IMG/VR virus record: IMGVR_UViG_3300044619_000125 | Span: 1-29,377 of that record | Origin: a virus | Reading direction: 5' to 3' (one strand) | Length of the DNA: 29,377 bases | In this document: piece by piece, positions 15,316 through 22,349 of the stretch | How the letters are laid out: each line of letters opens with the position of its first letter | Position numbering within the stretch: the first letter of the stretch is position 1 | Notes under the pieces: model-generated | What the model was told of the DNA's origin: nothing | The model's database searches: none | Seen by the model: only the letters and a program-made list of their open reading frames with translations | Translations under genes and position numbers: made by a program

Positions 15316-15838
15316 ACCTATATTGTAATTTGCGTAAATTTTGTTTAATTTCTTTAATCAGGTAATGTGCTGAGGTAACAGGAATATCAAAGTACTTAGC
15401 CATTGCTCGAGCTGTGGTGTATCCCTTATCAATGTATGCCTCAAATACTATCCTGTGAACGTGGTCAGATATCTCACTGCGATAGATTTCAATCATCCCT
15501 TTGTGTGTAGAGTAGATTTTATCCTCCAATATCTTAGCATGTAGATCCTGCTCATCATCTACCTCATCTTTATCTTCATACTCCATTGAATTCACCCTAT
15601 CATCCTTGTGGCTCAGTGACGTGTTCCATAGGATTTGATACTTGATGGTGTTGAGCAGATAGCTCTTCACCTGGTCTTCACTCTCAGCATCTTCATTGAT
15701 GGTTAGCACATGCAGGTATGAGTTATTGATAACTGTATCCGCCTCGATATTGCTCCCCATCTTGGTGAGAAAGTACAGGGTATAAGCCCTGACCTCATCG
15801 AAGTGGTTACTGATGTACCTGTCTAAGACTTTTTTCAT
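15293..15838 (-). CDS. Sigma-factor-like transcription regulator (181 aa)
   Basis: The protein has the layout of an ECF-type sigma factor: a region 2-like part (ADTVINNSYLHV, YLLNTIKYQIL, about residues 33-72), an acidic linker (DKDEVDDEQDLHAKILEDK) and a region 4-like HTH (YIDKGYTTARAMAKYFDIPV, then TSAHYLIKEIKQNLRKL, about 133-170). Known: sigma factors direct RNA polymerase to alternative promoters. It lies at the end of the early block, immediately before the packaging and virion genes, and its 5' end overlaps the 72-aa gene by 32 bases. I infer a late-gene regulator; region 2 is diverged and it may be a sigma-like adaptor, not a full sigma factor. Confidence 0.65.
   Translation of the reverse strand: MKKVLDRYISNHFDEVRAYTLYFLTKMGSNIEADTVINNSYLHVLTINEDAESEDQVKSYLLNTIKYQILWNTSLSHKDDRVNSMEYEDKDEVDDEQDLHAKILEDKIYSTHKGMIEIYRSEISDHVHRIVFEAYIDKGYTTARAMAKYFDIPVTSAHYLIKEIKQNLRKLQYRYETISNN
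15316..15324 (-). promoter_or_regulatory. AATATAGGT start-codon motif, copy 5
   Basis: The motif abuts the ATG of the 58-aa membrane protein and lies within the 3' end of the sigma-like gene. It would mark the first virion/packaging unit. Confidence 0.55.
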
Positions 15839-16025
15839 ACCAATTCATGAAGTCCTTATACCACACTTTCCGCCTCACAGAGGCACAAAAGCACTCCCTT
15901 GGCTGTGGTCCATCGTATTTGACCCTTATTTTATAGAGCTGAACGCATGAATGCTTAGAATACTTTACAGCATCCGCAGTACTATCAATTGAGTCTATTA
16001 GGTCTATGTCAGTTTGTTCAAACAT
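15807..16025 (-). CDS. Hypothetical protein (72 aa)
   Basis: A small basic protein with a C-terminal segment RECFCASVRRKVWYKDFMNW (about residues 43-62) that I believe recurs in Bacteroidetes phage proteins near sigma-like genes; the function is unknown. Cys27, Cys45 and Cys47 could bind a metal, but the spacing is not that of a classical finger. It overlaps the preceding gene by 22 bases and the sigma-like gene by 32 bases. Confidence 0.65.
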   Translation of the reverse strand: MFEQTDIDLIDSIDSTADAVKYSKHSCVQLYKIRVKYDGPQPRECFCASVRRKVWYKDFMNWYEKSLRQVHQ

Positions 16026-16252
16026 AATTCAAGTAAATAGGCACCCAAGGCTGCTTGACAAGCTAGGATAAAGTCCTGATGCCATGCCAATGTAAGCCAA
16101 AAGGCCACACACTTACTGCAACTCAATGCATCTAGTAAGGGTATGGCCCATGTGCCTGGTCTAAAGGACATATATATCCTTGTTAAGGTTGCTTGGAGTG
16201 GCTCGAAATTGCACCACCACCATGCCAAAGGTATCAGAGTTAGGAGTTCCAT
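16004..16252 (-). CDS. Small membrane protein with CSKC motif (82 aa)
   Basis: Two hydrophobic segments (LLTLIPLAWWWCNF, about 3-16, and ILACQAALGAYLLELCL, about 62-78) flank a loop with FEPLQ and a SCSKCVAFWLTL stretch (about 44-55). The FEPLQ ... C.KC..FW.TL arrangement is common to small hypothetical membrane proteins of Bacteroidetes phages. The role is unknown. It overlaps the HTH gene by 13 bases and the 72-aa gene by 22 bases. Confidence 0.65.
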   Translation of the reverse strand: MELLTLIPLAWWWCNFEPLQATLTRIYMSFRPGTWAIPLLDALSCSKCVAFWLTLAWHQDFILACQAALGAYLLELCLNKLT

Positions 16253-16461
16253 TGCCTCAAATATACTCTAAAAAATGAATCATAAATCTCCGTGCCTACA
16301 TTTTTTCCTCTCATGAAGCGGTATAGCTTGGCATAGTTGACATTCATATCCTCAGATAAGTGAGTTAACTTGTAGCGTTTGCCTAGCATTCCGTTAATCT
16401 CTCTTCTCATCCAATCGGACAGCTCCTGCTGCTCAGAAAGGTAAATCGTCACTGCTCTCAA
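16240..16461 (-). CDS. HTH-like DNA-binding protein (73 aa)
   Basis: Residues about 17-53 form a predicted helix-turn-helix of the phage repressor/Cro style: YKLTHLSEDMNVNYAKLYRF, followed by a basic RGKN turn. The start is uncertain: TTG at 16461 (overlapping the preceding gene by 29 bases), GTG at 16452, and ATG at 16410 are possible. I prefer an upstream start because SEQQELSDWMRREI reads as part of the first helix, although an AGGAG lies 12 bases before the ATG. It could be a transcription regulator; no ligand or oligomerisation domain is present. Confidence 0.6.
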   Translation of the reverse strand: MRAVTIYLSEQQELSDWMRREINGMLGKRYKLTHLSEDMNVNYAKLYRFMRGKNVGTEIYDSFFRVYLRQWNS

Positions 16462-16783
16462 GGTCTAAGTCTTTGGTTAGTTTATCAATAGGTGCCTGTT
16501 CAGTTTTGGAGCTAAGGCTCATGGTCCAGGCTTCAATAGAGTTAAAGTACTTGATGGTGCCATCCTGTGCCTCCCATCTACGACCCCGTAGGTTATAACT
16601 TACCTCCACTACCTCACCTGCTTTCAGGTTATTGGCTAGGTCACATTTGTCCTGTGTTAATTGGAACGTGACATACTGAGGGTACTCATCCTGGCTTTTT
16701 AGAGTGACCTCTCTCTTCTTAAATTTGTCAGATACTGACGTTGTTGGGGTAATGAATACCACCTCTCCTTTGAATTTACTCAT
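16433..16783 (-). CDS. SSB-like DUF3127 protein (116 aa)
   Basis: The protein matches the DUF3127 family of Bacteroidetes: VSDKFKKREVTL (about 17-28), YPQYVTFQLTQDKCDL (34-49) and EVSYNLRGRRW (60-70) form an OB-fold-like core. The C-terminus ends SSDDLPF, an acidic tail resembling the DDDIPF peptide by which single-stranded DNA-binding proteins recruit partners. I infer that it acts as the phage ssDNA-binding protein, in line with the nearby annealing protein, exonuclease and primase-helicase. Its start overlaps a 30-aa peptide gene by 8 bases. Confidence 0.75.
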   Translation of the reverse strand: MSKFKGEVVFITPTTSVSDKFKKREVTLKSQDEYPQYVTFQLTQDKCDLANNLKAGEVVEVSYNLRGRRWEAQDGTIKYFNSIEAWTMSLSSKTEQAPIDKLTKDLDLESSDDLPF

Positions 16784-16868
16784 GGTTTATGTATTTGATG
16801 TAATTAATTGTACTTATCCATCCCCACACTATTGCAGGGGCTATTAAAATTGCTAATGCTACTATCAT
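16776..16868 (-). CDS. Single-span membrane peptide (30 aa)
   Basis: ATG at 16868 overlaps the stop of the 82-aa membrane protein gene (ATGA), and TAA at 16776 overlaps the SSB-like start by 8 bases. The peptide starts MIVALAILIAPAIVWGWIST and is nearly all one membrane helix with a short polar tail (NYIKYINHE). The overlaps fill the only gap in this gene run. The function is unknown. Confidence 0.55.
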   Translation of the reverse strand: MIVALAILIAPAIVWGWISTINYIKYINHE

Positions 16869-17113
16869 TTGATTAAAGTTATTACGATTATTGTTCCTAC
16901 TATGTATCCAAAGCTCAGTGCCACTGCATTGAACACTCTCTCACTCCAATTTGTTGCCTCGATCATGTAGCCAAGGAATGGGAGCCCAAGGAATGGACCA
17001 ATGGCAGCGAAAAATATCATACCAGGTGCATTGCCATCGGATACAAATCTAATGTAAAAAGTGCTACAAATCTCTATGATTAGAGCTGATAGAAAAATTA
17101 TAGGGTATCTCAT
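16865..17113 (-). CDS. Conserved phage membrane protein (82 aa)
   Basis: Three hydrophobic segments (YPIIFLSALIIEICSTFYI, then FFAAIGPFLGLPFLGYMI, then ALSFGYIVGTIIVITLI) with short polar loops. IEI.STFYIRFVS...A.GM.FFA.IGPFL is a pattern I have seen in small membrane proteins of many phages, where it is annotated only as hypothetical. It sits among replication and recombination genes and overlaps both neighbours by 4 bases (ATGA). It may affect the host membrane or superinfection; no evidence selects a role. Confidence 0.7.
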   Translation of the reverse strand: MRYPIIFLSALIIEICSTFYIRFVSDGNAPGMIFFAAIGPFLGLPFLGYMIEATNWSERVFNAVALSFGYIVGTIIVITLIK

Positions 17114-17331
17114 TTGTCTAGGTTTACGTCATTATCATTCAGGCTATGTATTAGATATCCCTGTATCTGCTCCACTATCTTATGCTGTTGTTCAGGTAGC
17201 TCTCCATACTTGAGCATACTACGGAGCTCTGCCTTGAGATCCCATAGTACGTTAAACATATCCTGGCCTTTGATGGCACAGTAGTGTTCTGCCTGATCAT
17301 CAGGTAGGTTAAATTCAAGTGTTGCTTTCAT
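17110..17331 (-). CDS. Conserved small phage protein (73 aa)
   Basis: Residues 1-30 read MKATLEFNLPDDQAEHYCAI-KGQDMFNVLW, and residues 31-45 include LKAELRSMLKYGEL; this arrangement (KATL.FNLP.E...F..A..G....vlwdi...LR...KYg) is common in small phage proteins of unknown role in recombination clusters. It is soluble and acidic. It overlaps the YqaJ-type exonuclease gene and the membrane protein gene by 4 bases each. Confidence 0.7.
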   Translation of the reverse strand: MKATLEFNLPDDQAEHYCAIKGQDMFNVLWDLKAELRSMLKYGELPEQQHKIVEQIQGYLIHSLNDNDVNLDK

Positions 17332-17951
17332 TTGTTTTTTAATTGGGTTAATACTTCGTTGTAAAATTCAGTAGCTAAGATAAGCCTCTCAGCCATTTGT
17401 ATCTCAATTTCCTTATCTCTTTCAAAGGTGATGGATGTGATACGCTTTTCAGGTGCAATGTGCTCCACATAGTGCAGTGCTCCATTCTCATACTCACCCA
17501 ATAGCTCAGGTGCAGTAGATACCATGACATAGCACAGCTCAAATTTAGGCATATCATATAACCACATATAGGCACGACCTTGCCATTCATAATCGGATAA
17601 ATCCTTTAGCTCGTATGTAGTAGCAGGGAACGTATCTAAGGACCATGAGGTCTTGATATCTATGATGGATGTATCAGTGATAATATCACAGCATCCGGAT
17701 AACCACTCATTTTCTACCCTTTCCTCATTCTTTTTGTAATCCTCTAACCTAACTAGGTTAAGTAAGTCAATACTGTCCTGTTCCTGTGCTAGTCCTTTGG
17801 TGATGTACTTGCTGTTCAGCTCACTCCTGTAATCAAAGAAATCCTCTTTAGCCTTTTGAATAATGTAGCTCTTAGCTGTTTGACTCAATGCCTCCCCCTT
17901 AGTCCTGGAGGAGGTCATTAATTTACCTAATGATGATGCTCTAAATTTCAT
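17328..17951 (-). CDS. YqaJ-type recombination exonuclease (207 aa)
   Basis: A PD-(D/E)XK nuclease of the lambda-exonuclease/YqaJ type. It shows FRASSLGKLMTSSR at the N-terminus, GLAQEQDSI (53-61, Glu57), GCCDII...IIDIKTSW (87-103) with Asp89, Asp98 and Lys100 as metal/catalytic residues, and YEWQGRAYMW (121-130, Gln124). An Asp replaces the usual Glu of the E-x-K. Known: such enzymes resect 5' ends to leave 3' tails for an annealing protein. The ERF annealing gene is just upstream, separated by a 68-aa gene, and the SSB-like gene is downstream. Confidence 0.8.
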   Translation of the reverse strand: MKFRASSLGKLMTSSRTKGEALSQTAKSYIIQKAKEDFFDYRSELNSKYITKGLAQEQDSIDLLNLVRLEDYKKNEERVENEWLSGCCDIITDTSIIDIKTSWSLDTFPATTYELKDLSDYEWQGRAYMWLYDMPKFELCYVMVSTAPELLGEYENGALHYVEHIAPEKRITSITFERDKEIEIQMAERLILATEFYNEVLTQLKNK

Positions 17952-18154
17952 AATTTTTCTATATGTTGTTTAACATTTTTCCAATACTTTAAGTAGAAAG
18001 AACGCATTTCAGGGTCAATTCGCACAATCTCATACTCATCTATCATTTCTGAAGCAATCAATAATGAAATTGTCTTTGCTTGTTCAAAAGTTATTGGACC
18101 AAATTTTGCCATTGTTTTTACCAATAAATCATTTGCTTTATCTATAGCTGTCAT
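17948..18154 (-). CDS. Hypothetical protein (68 aa)
   Basis: A small, mainly helical protein (MTAIDKANDLLVKTMAKFGP, then FEQAKTISLLIASEMIDEY) that overlaps the ERF and exonuclease genes by 4 bases each, so it is coupled to the recombination pair. I do not recognise a family; no membrane segment or metal site is visible. It could be an accessory of the annealing system, based only on position. Confidence 0.65.
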   Translation of the reverse strand: MTAIDKANDLLVKTMAKFGPITFEQAKTISLLIASEMIDEYEIVRIDPEMRSFYLKYWKNVKQHIEKL

Positions 18155-18687
18155 AGCTGTGCCTCCTGCTCTTTAGTTAGGTTGTACATCTCTTTAATCT
18201 GCTCAGGAGTGAATTTACCATTCTTAACTGCTGCCAGTGCCTTATCCCATCTTTCACCATCTAATGTAGGTTTTGCCTTAGGTGCTTTACTTGCGGTCTC
18301 ACCATCATCATCCACTGCCTGCAGGGATAGTAAACTCACTAGCGTATATCTACGGAAGTAAGTAACTGCACTACCTAGCTTTTGTGCATCCGTAATTGGA
18401 GGCAATGTCATGTATGACTCAAATCTATCCCCATTCTCAATATCAATGATGATAGTATATACCTTGTCATCCTTAACCGGCTGCATTAAAATTAGGCCGC
18501 AGTCCATTAGGATAGGCTCAACCGTCTCAATGATGCTGTTAATATCAGCGTAACTGCGTTTGAAATGTGGGTTGGTCGCATTCTTAATGACCTTACCCAT
18601 TGACTGCTTAGCACAGTGCAATTTTTGATAGATGTTTAGTGCTGTTTTGGCCTGTTCTGCTTCAGGGGTTTTTCTAACTGTTGCCAT
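18151..18687 (-). CDS. erf: ERF-family single-strand annealing protein (178 aa)
   Basis: The ERF family signature is clear: KNATNPHFKRSYADINSIIE (36-55), then VEPILMDCGLILMQP, and AQKLGSAVTYFRRYTLVSLL (101-120). ERF proteins form rings on ssDNA and anneal complementary strands, often to circularise or recombine phage DNA. The C-terminal 45 residues hold a helical tail (LDGERWDKALAAVKNGKFTP, EQIKEMYNL). A TTTG/TATATTTG promoter lies upstream. The nuclease partner is two genes downstream. Confidence 0.85.
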   Translation of the reverse strand: MATVRKTPEAEQAKTALNIYQKLHCAKQSMGKVIKNATNPHFKRSYADINSIIETVEPILMDCGLILMQPVKDDKVYTIIIDIENGDRFESYMTLPPITDAQKLGSAVTYFRRYTLVSLLSLQAVDDDGETASKAPKAKPTLDGERWDKALAAVKNGKFTPEQIKEMYNLTKEQEAQL

Positions 18688-18708
18688 TTTTTAAGGTATT
18701 AATTTTAA

Positions 18709-18742
18709 CAAATATACAAAGAATTTAATTCGTAGATACAAA
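18709..18742 (-). promoter_or_regulatory. Candidate promoter for the recombination operon
   Basis: On the minus strand TTTG (18742-18739) and TATATTTG (18716-18709) fit the Bacteroidetes -33/-7 pattern, with a 22-base spacer at the long end of the known range. The -7 box lies 21 bases upstream of the ERF start at 18687. The -33 element falls inside the 3' end of the VRR-NUC gene. Confidence 0.5.
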
Positions 18743-19180
18743 GTCATTAAAAAAAATTACAAAATCATCAAAGTTTTTTGCGATGTAGTAGGTACCTCCT
18801 GCCTTTTCAATGTTCTCCTGATACCTCTTCTGTGCATCAGACTGCCTATCCTTGCCAATCTTGACCTCTATCTTAACTGAACGGCCTTTAATGGTAGCAG
18901 ATATATCGGCACTCCCTGCAGTAGAGGTTCCTTTTGTCCAGGTCACACCAATGACCTTGCCTGCTGTGGTCTTTTTTTCTCTTGCTGTTCCCATGGTATT
19001 GATGCGTTCAGCCTGATAGCCATGGTAATTAATGTAGTCGCAGATTGCTCTTGTCAATCCGTTTGCTGTTGAGTCTTTGTACATAGTCTTTGGGATATAA
19101 TTAGGGGGGTAATTTGGATGGGTCTCTGCATATCGTTTAATTTTTAACTCATGCATTAACGTTTTATATTCTTTTTTCAT
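18725..19180 (-). CDS. VRR-NUC nuclease, possible Holliday junction resolvase (151 aa)
   Basis: The C-terminal part is a VRR-NUC type PD-(D/E)XK domain: GSADISATIKGR (89-100, Asp92), VKIEVKIGKDRQSD (102-115, Glu105 and Lys107), QKRYQENIEKAGGTYYIAKN (117-136). Known: small stand-alone VRR-NUC proteins from phages resolve branched DNA. The N-terminal 60 residues include NGLTRAICDYINYHGYQAER, often seen before this domain. It lies between the methyltransferase and the recombination genes, so branch cleavage before packaging is a reasonable role. Confidence 0.75.
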   Translation of the reverse strand: MKKEYKTLMHELKIKRYAETHPNYPPNYIPKTMYKDSTANGLTRAICDYINYHGYQAERINTMGTAREKKTTAGKVIGVTWTKGTSTAGSADISATIKGRSVKIEVKIGKDRQSDAQKRYQENIEKAGGTYYIAKNFDDFVIFFNDFVSTN

Positions 19181-19188
19181 CTTATAGG

Positions 19189-19800
19189 TTAAAATAGTTT
19201 TTGCTGTGCCATGTGATTATTCAATCTCTCCATTGCCTTATCAAAGTACTCCTTATCAAGTTCACAGGCGGTAAGTTCAAAGCCATAGTCATGGCAGGCT
19301 ATTGCTATTGAGCCTGAGCCCAGGTGAGTGTCAAGTATTTTGTCTCCTTGCTTTGCGTATAAAGATAGTTGCCATTTGTATAAATCAATACTTTTTTGTG
19401 TTGGGTGAATTCGTGTTTCATCTATTGTATAAAAACCCCTATCACCTGGAGGAGGTTGGTAAAAACATTTTGAGTTAGTATTGAATGAAGTCCAAGCAAA
19501 TTCAGCCATTGAAAAAGTGTGTTTTTGAGTTATTTTTTTATCCCAAATTAAAAAGCATTTTGTTGAGTAAAGATTTTCAATAAAATAATTCCCCCCCCAA
19601 ATAATTTGATTTTTTGAAACACGAAACAATTCATCAAAGTATTCTTTTTTAGGTGTTTCACTATCCCATTTTTTACCATCTTTGAACACCCTTTGTTCAA
19701 TATCAATCCCATACGGCGGGTCAACTATCGCAAGGTCAAAGTAATTATCAGGATACCTAGCCATTAGCTGCATGTTATCCTCGTTTGTTATCTGTATCAT
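19189..19800 (-). CDS. DNA adenine N6-methyltransferase (203 aa)
   Basis: A small N6 methyltransferase of the DPPY-first type: VDPPYGIDI (26-34) is the catalytic motif, WDSE...EYFDELFRVSKNQIIWGG follows, HPTQKS (132-137) and DTHLGSGSIAIAC (157-169) give the SAM-binding motif. No target-recognition insert is large enough to name a site. No restriction enzyme gene is adjacent, so this is an orphan enzyme, probably protecting phage DNA or marking it for replication. It overlaps the primase-helicase stop by 4 bases (ATGA). Confidence 0.85.
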   Translation of the reverse strand: MIQITNEDNMQLMARYPDNYFDLAIVDPPYGIDIEQRVFKDGKKWDSETPKKEYFDELFRVSKNQIIWGGNYFIENLYSTKCFLIWDKKITQKHTFSMAEFAWTSFNTNSKCFYQPPPGDRGFYTIDETRIHPTQKSIDLYKWQLSLYAKQGDKILDTHLGSGSIAIACHDYGFELTACELDKEYFDKAMERLNNHMAQQKLF

Positions 19801-22115
19801 TCCTGTTCTTTTGTTAATTCAAAATATCTGCCATGATGGTCCTTGTTCTTAGTGAACTTGTATCCCTTGTAAAGTGCATACACCTGCACCCATTTAATAA
19901 ACTTCCTGCTGTCAAGTTCCTTGAAGCCATTTGTATCACCTTGGAATGCTTCAGTACAGGACTTGTTGTAGTGTCTTACATCAATGGCAATGTTGCCATC
20001 CATCACAAAGTCATAGAACTCTTTGCAGGTGTTCTGGATAAACCTCTTAGCATCCGCATTGATAGAGATACTCCTCACCAATCCATTCTGCAAGTACATC
20101 TGTAGGTTACTCAGCATGTAGTTATCAAAATGAGCCCATTCATCCTTTGACCACTCATCAAATAGGAGCTTACCATACTCATCCTGTGGGTTCCGTTGAC
20201 TATTGAAGTACTGAAAGAACTCTATCTCATGTCTCCTGCGGTCATGTGATGTACCTGCTCCACTAATTACATAGTTGGTTGTAATTACAATCTTAGGTGA
20301 ACGTTCAAATGGGATGTAAATCTCATCCTTGTTCTTTCTGTTGACCGGTATGCCCTCAGTGATCAGTGAAAACAACTGCTCAAAATCAAAGTGTTTTTTC
20401 ACATCATCAAATGCTAGCACCTGAGTGTCCATGTTGACCCTCTGATACACAAAGTCATTCTTAGATGGGTTGTAAGCCTTGCCATCTATCTTAATAATCT
20501 TGCGGATATTCCCGATGGCTGTCAACATCAAGCTCTTACCACTCCCTCCATTCGGGTTATCATCAATCTCTTGGTCATTGAAGATTATTGCCTTTTGGTC
20601 AGTCTTATCTTTGAATGTGTGGATTAAATATCCTAGCGTTGACTCCATTGCCTTAATCCGTTCACTATCCTGGGCTGAAACCTTATGTACAAAATCTTGG
20701 AAATTGTTATCATGAGATGGCAGTCGGGTAAAGTTTCTTTTAATAATATGCTCTTTCCAAATGTACCCATCAATATCAATGTAACTCAAGAGCTCCACCT
20801 TGTCCTTTGTGACCTCCACCACTCCATTGTTGAATGGGATGTAACTAACGTACCGGCTGTCCTGCAGGATACGCATATCAATTGACTCCAACATATTGAG
20901 ATGGCTCTCAGTAAATAGCTGTGTATTCTTAGCACAATGATTGTACACATCAAGTTCACCCTTAGATAGGCAGTACTTAAGCACAAAGTCCTTGATTAAC
21001 TCCACTGAGCTCTCAGATACCTTGTTCTCTTCAATGTACACATAGGTAGGCTTGTTACTGCGTTCAGGATAGTACTTAGCAAAACCATGCTTGTGCAAAA
21101 AGATAGCATAGTCATGCGGCACGATAGTAATTTTCTTACCATCAGCCTGCCAAAACACATCGTCACTATTCTGAACCTCCTCTTTTACTGACTCAATGAT
21201 ACTACCACTCACCCCTAACTGCTTTTGGATGTCCTCATCCTTTACTCCCTCCTTTAGTTTTACCTTTACCTTGTTAACGGTGTAGGTATCTTCAAAGTAT
21301 TTTGTGTTAAAATTGCTACTCTTGTATGCATTCTCTACGGTGTAGTTAATTTCATTAGCTGTAAAGTCCTCCTGTGCGTATTGTAGCAGGTAGTTTTTAG
21401 CAGCATACTTATCCACCCCATACTCACACATGGTACAGGCCACCTTAAAGGTCCAATTGTTCCTGCCCTCTTCAAACTTCCCATGATTAAACTTCATGAT
21501 TAGCTCAATGATGCGGTCCTCATTAGCAATGGGTAGCACTGCTATCTTCTCAGACTTGTGGTATCCTTTGTCATCGGTGATACCTTGGAACACCTCGCAG
21601 AACTCATTGAGGTATGCCTCAGGATCGTATGACTCAAAGCATACCCTTGATACATTGCTATTAGCTACATCAAAATAATCACTTTGAATGTACTCTTTGT
21701 AGGCTTCAAACCTCCGCTTGTGTTCAAACTTAGTGCTTTCAGGTGTACGTATAACTACCTTAAGTCCATTTCCACTAGGAGATGTGAACATCATGTACAC
21801 ATAGGGGCAATCCATCAACCTCTTGCGTTCTGCTGCCATGGTCTTAGCATCTGGGTACTTGTCAAAGTCCAGGACACAAAGTCCTGAGTGCTTAATCAGC
21901 CCATCATCTTTGCGTTCAGAGAATATACCATTAAACATGATGGCCTTGAGCTGCATTTTGCTGTCAGTATCCCCTGCTCGGAGTTTCTTTATCTTACTAA
22001 TCAGCTCAGGGTTTCCTTGCTTTATTCTGTTGTACACTTCTATTGCCTCAAGTGTGAAAGGTGTCTCTTTGCTGTTAAACAAACTTCGGAAGACTGATAT
22101 TTTAGGGTTAAACAT
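19797..22115 (-). CDS. Primase fused to SF3 helicase (BT4734/VirE N-terminal type, 772 aa)
   Basis: A two-function replication protein. The N-terminus (1-190) matches BT4734/VirE N-type primase-like domains: LCVLDFDKY (79-87) has the D-x-D, and MFTSPSGNGLKVVIRT (109-124) is the second motif. The C-terminal half is a superfamily 3 helicase: Walker A NPNGGSGKS (520-528), Walker B VLAFDD (566-571), sensor KIVITTNY (608-615) and an arginine-finger-like HDRRRHE (624-630). No DNA polymerase is encoded, so host polymerase must extend the primers. The gene starts just downstream of the GACGAT repeat array, the likely origin. Confidence 0.9.
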   Translation of the reverse strand: MFNPKISVFRSLFNSKETPFTLEAIEVYNRIKQGNPELISKIKKLRAGDTDSKMQLKAIMFNGIFSERKDDGLIKHSGLCVLDFDKYPDAKTMAAERKRLMDCPYVYMMFTSPSGNGLKVVIRTPESTKFEHKRRFEAYKEYIQSDYFDVANSNVSRVCFESYDPEAYLNEFCEVFQGITDDKGYHKSEKIAVLPIANEDRIIELIMKFNHGKFEEGRNNWTFKVACTMCEYGVDKYAAKNYLLQYAQEDFTANEINYTVENAYKSSNFNTKYFEDTYTVNKVKVKLKEGVKDEDIQKQLGVSGSIIESVKEEVQNSDDVFWQADGKKITIVPHDYAIFLHKHGFAKYYPERSNKPTYVYIEENKVSESSVELIKDFVLKYCLSKGELDVYNHCAKNTQLFTESHLNMLESIDMRILQDSRYVSYIPFNNGVVEVTKDKVELLSYIDIDGYIWKEHIIKRNFTRLPSHDNNFQDFVHKVSAQDSERIKAMESTLGYLIHTFKDKTDQKAIIFNDQEIDDNPNGGSGKSLMLTAIGNIRKIIKIDGKAYNPSKNDFVYQRVNMDTQVLAFDDVKKHFDFEQLFSLITEGIPVNRKNKDEIYIPFERSPKIVITTNYVISGAGTSHDRRRHEIEFFQYFNSQRNPQDEYGKLLFDEWSKDEWAHFDNYMLSNLQMYLQNGLVRSISINADAKRFIQNTCKEFYDFVMDGNIAIDVRHYNKSCTEAFQGDTNGFKELDSRKFIKWVQVYALYKGYKFTKNKDHHGRYFELTKEQE

Positions 22116-22135
22116 ATTGTAAAAGTATTAAAAAA

Positions 22136-22310
22136 GACGATAAAAGACAATTTGTGACGATGTTTTTATTTTATCGTCACGGCTATAAACTAGTGTGGTA
22201 TTGGGTTTCAGGCAAAGCGTGACGATAAGACGATAAATTTTCCAGAACGCTAGAAATTTTAGTGCTCTATTTTTTAAGACCCCTATATAAGAGTATCGTC
22301 CCATCGTCAC
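22136..22310. repeat. GACGAT repeat array, candidate replication origin
   Basis: In the 217-base gap between the DnaA-like gene and the primase-helicase I count seven copies of GACGAT/ATCGTC: 22136 (+), 22156 (+), 22173 (-), 22221 (+), 22229 (+), 22295 (-) and 22303 (-). Four extend to GTGACGAT. Copies 22221/22229 and 22295/22303 are tandem pairs spaced 8 bases, in opposite orientation. Copies at 22154-22161 and 22173-22180 form a perfect 8-bp inverted repeat around an 11-base T-rich loop. AT-rich DNA lies between the pairs (22233-22275), a possible unwinding zone. No convincing gene lies here. Confidence 0.7.
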
Positions 22311-22318
22311 ACTGTCAC

Positions 22319-22349
22319 AAAAAAGAGGGAGCCTAGACCCCCTCCCCCA
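22319..22349 (-). terminator. Terminator at the end of the early operon
   Basis: On the minus strand GGGAG and CTCCC pair around a 10-base loop (an alternative stem is GAGGG/CCCTC), followed by TCTTTTTT. The TAG stop of the DnaA-like gene is inside the loop. It would shield the repeat array from transcription of the upstream operon. Confidence 0.7.

Noticed and set aside
22128-22310. Minus-strand 60-codon frame across the gap before the primase-helicase
   Set aside because: It runs through the GACGAT repeats, the predicted product has no motif and its composition reflects the repeats, and no ribosome site precedes it. The stretch is better read as non-coding.
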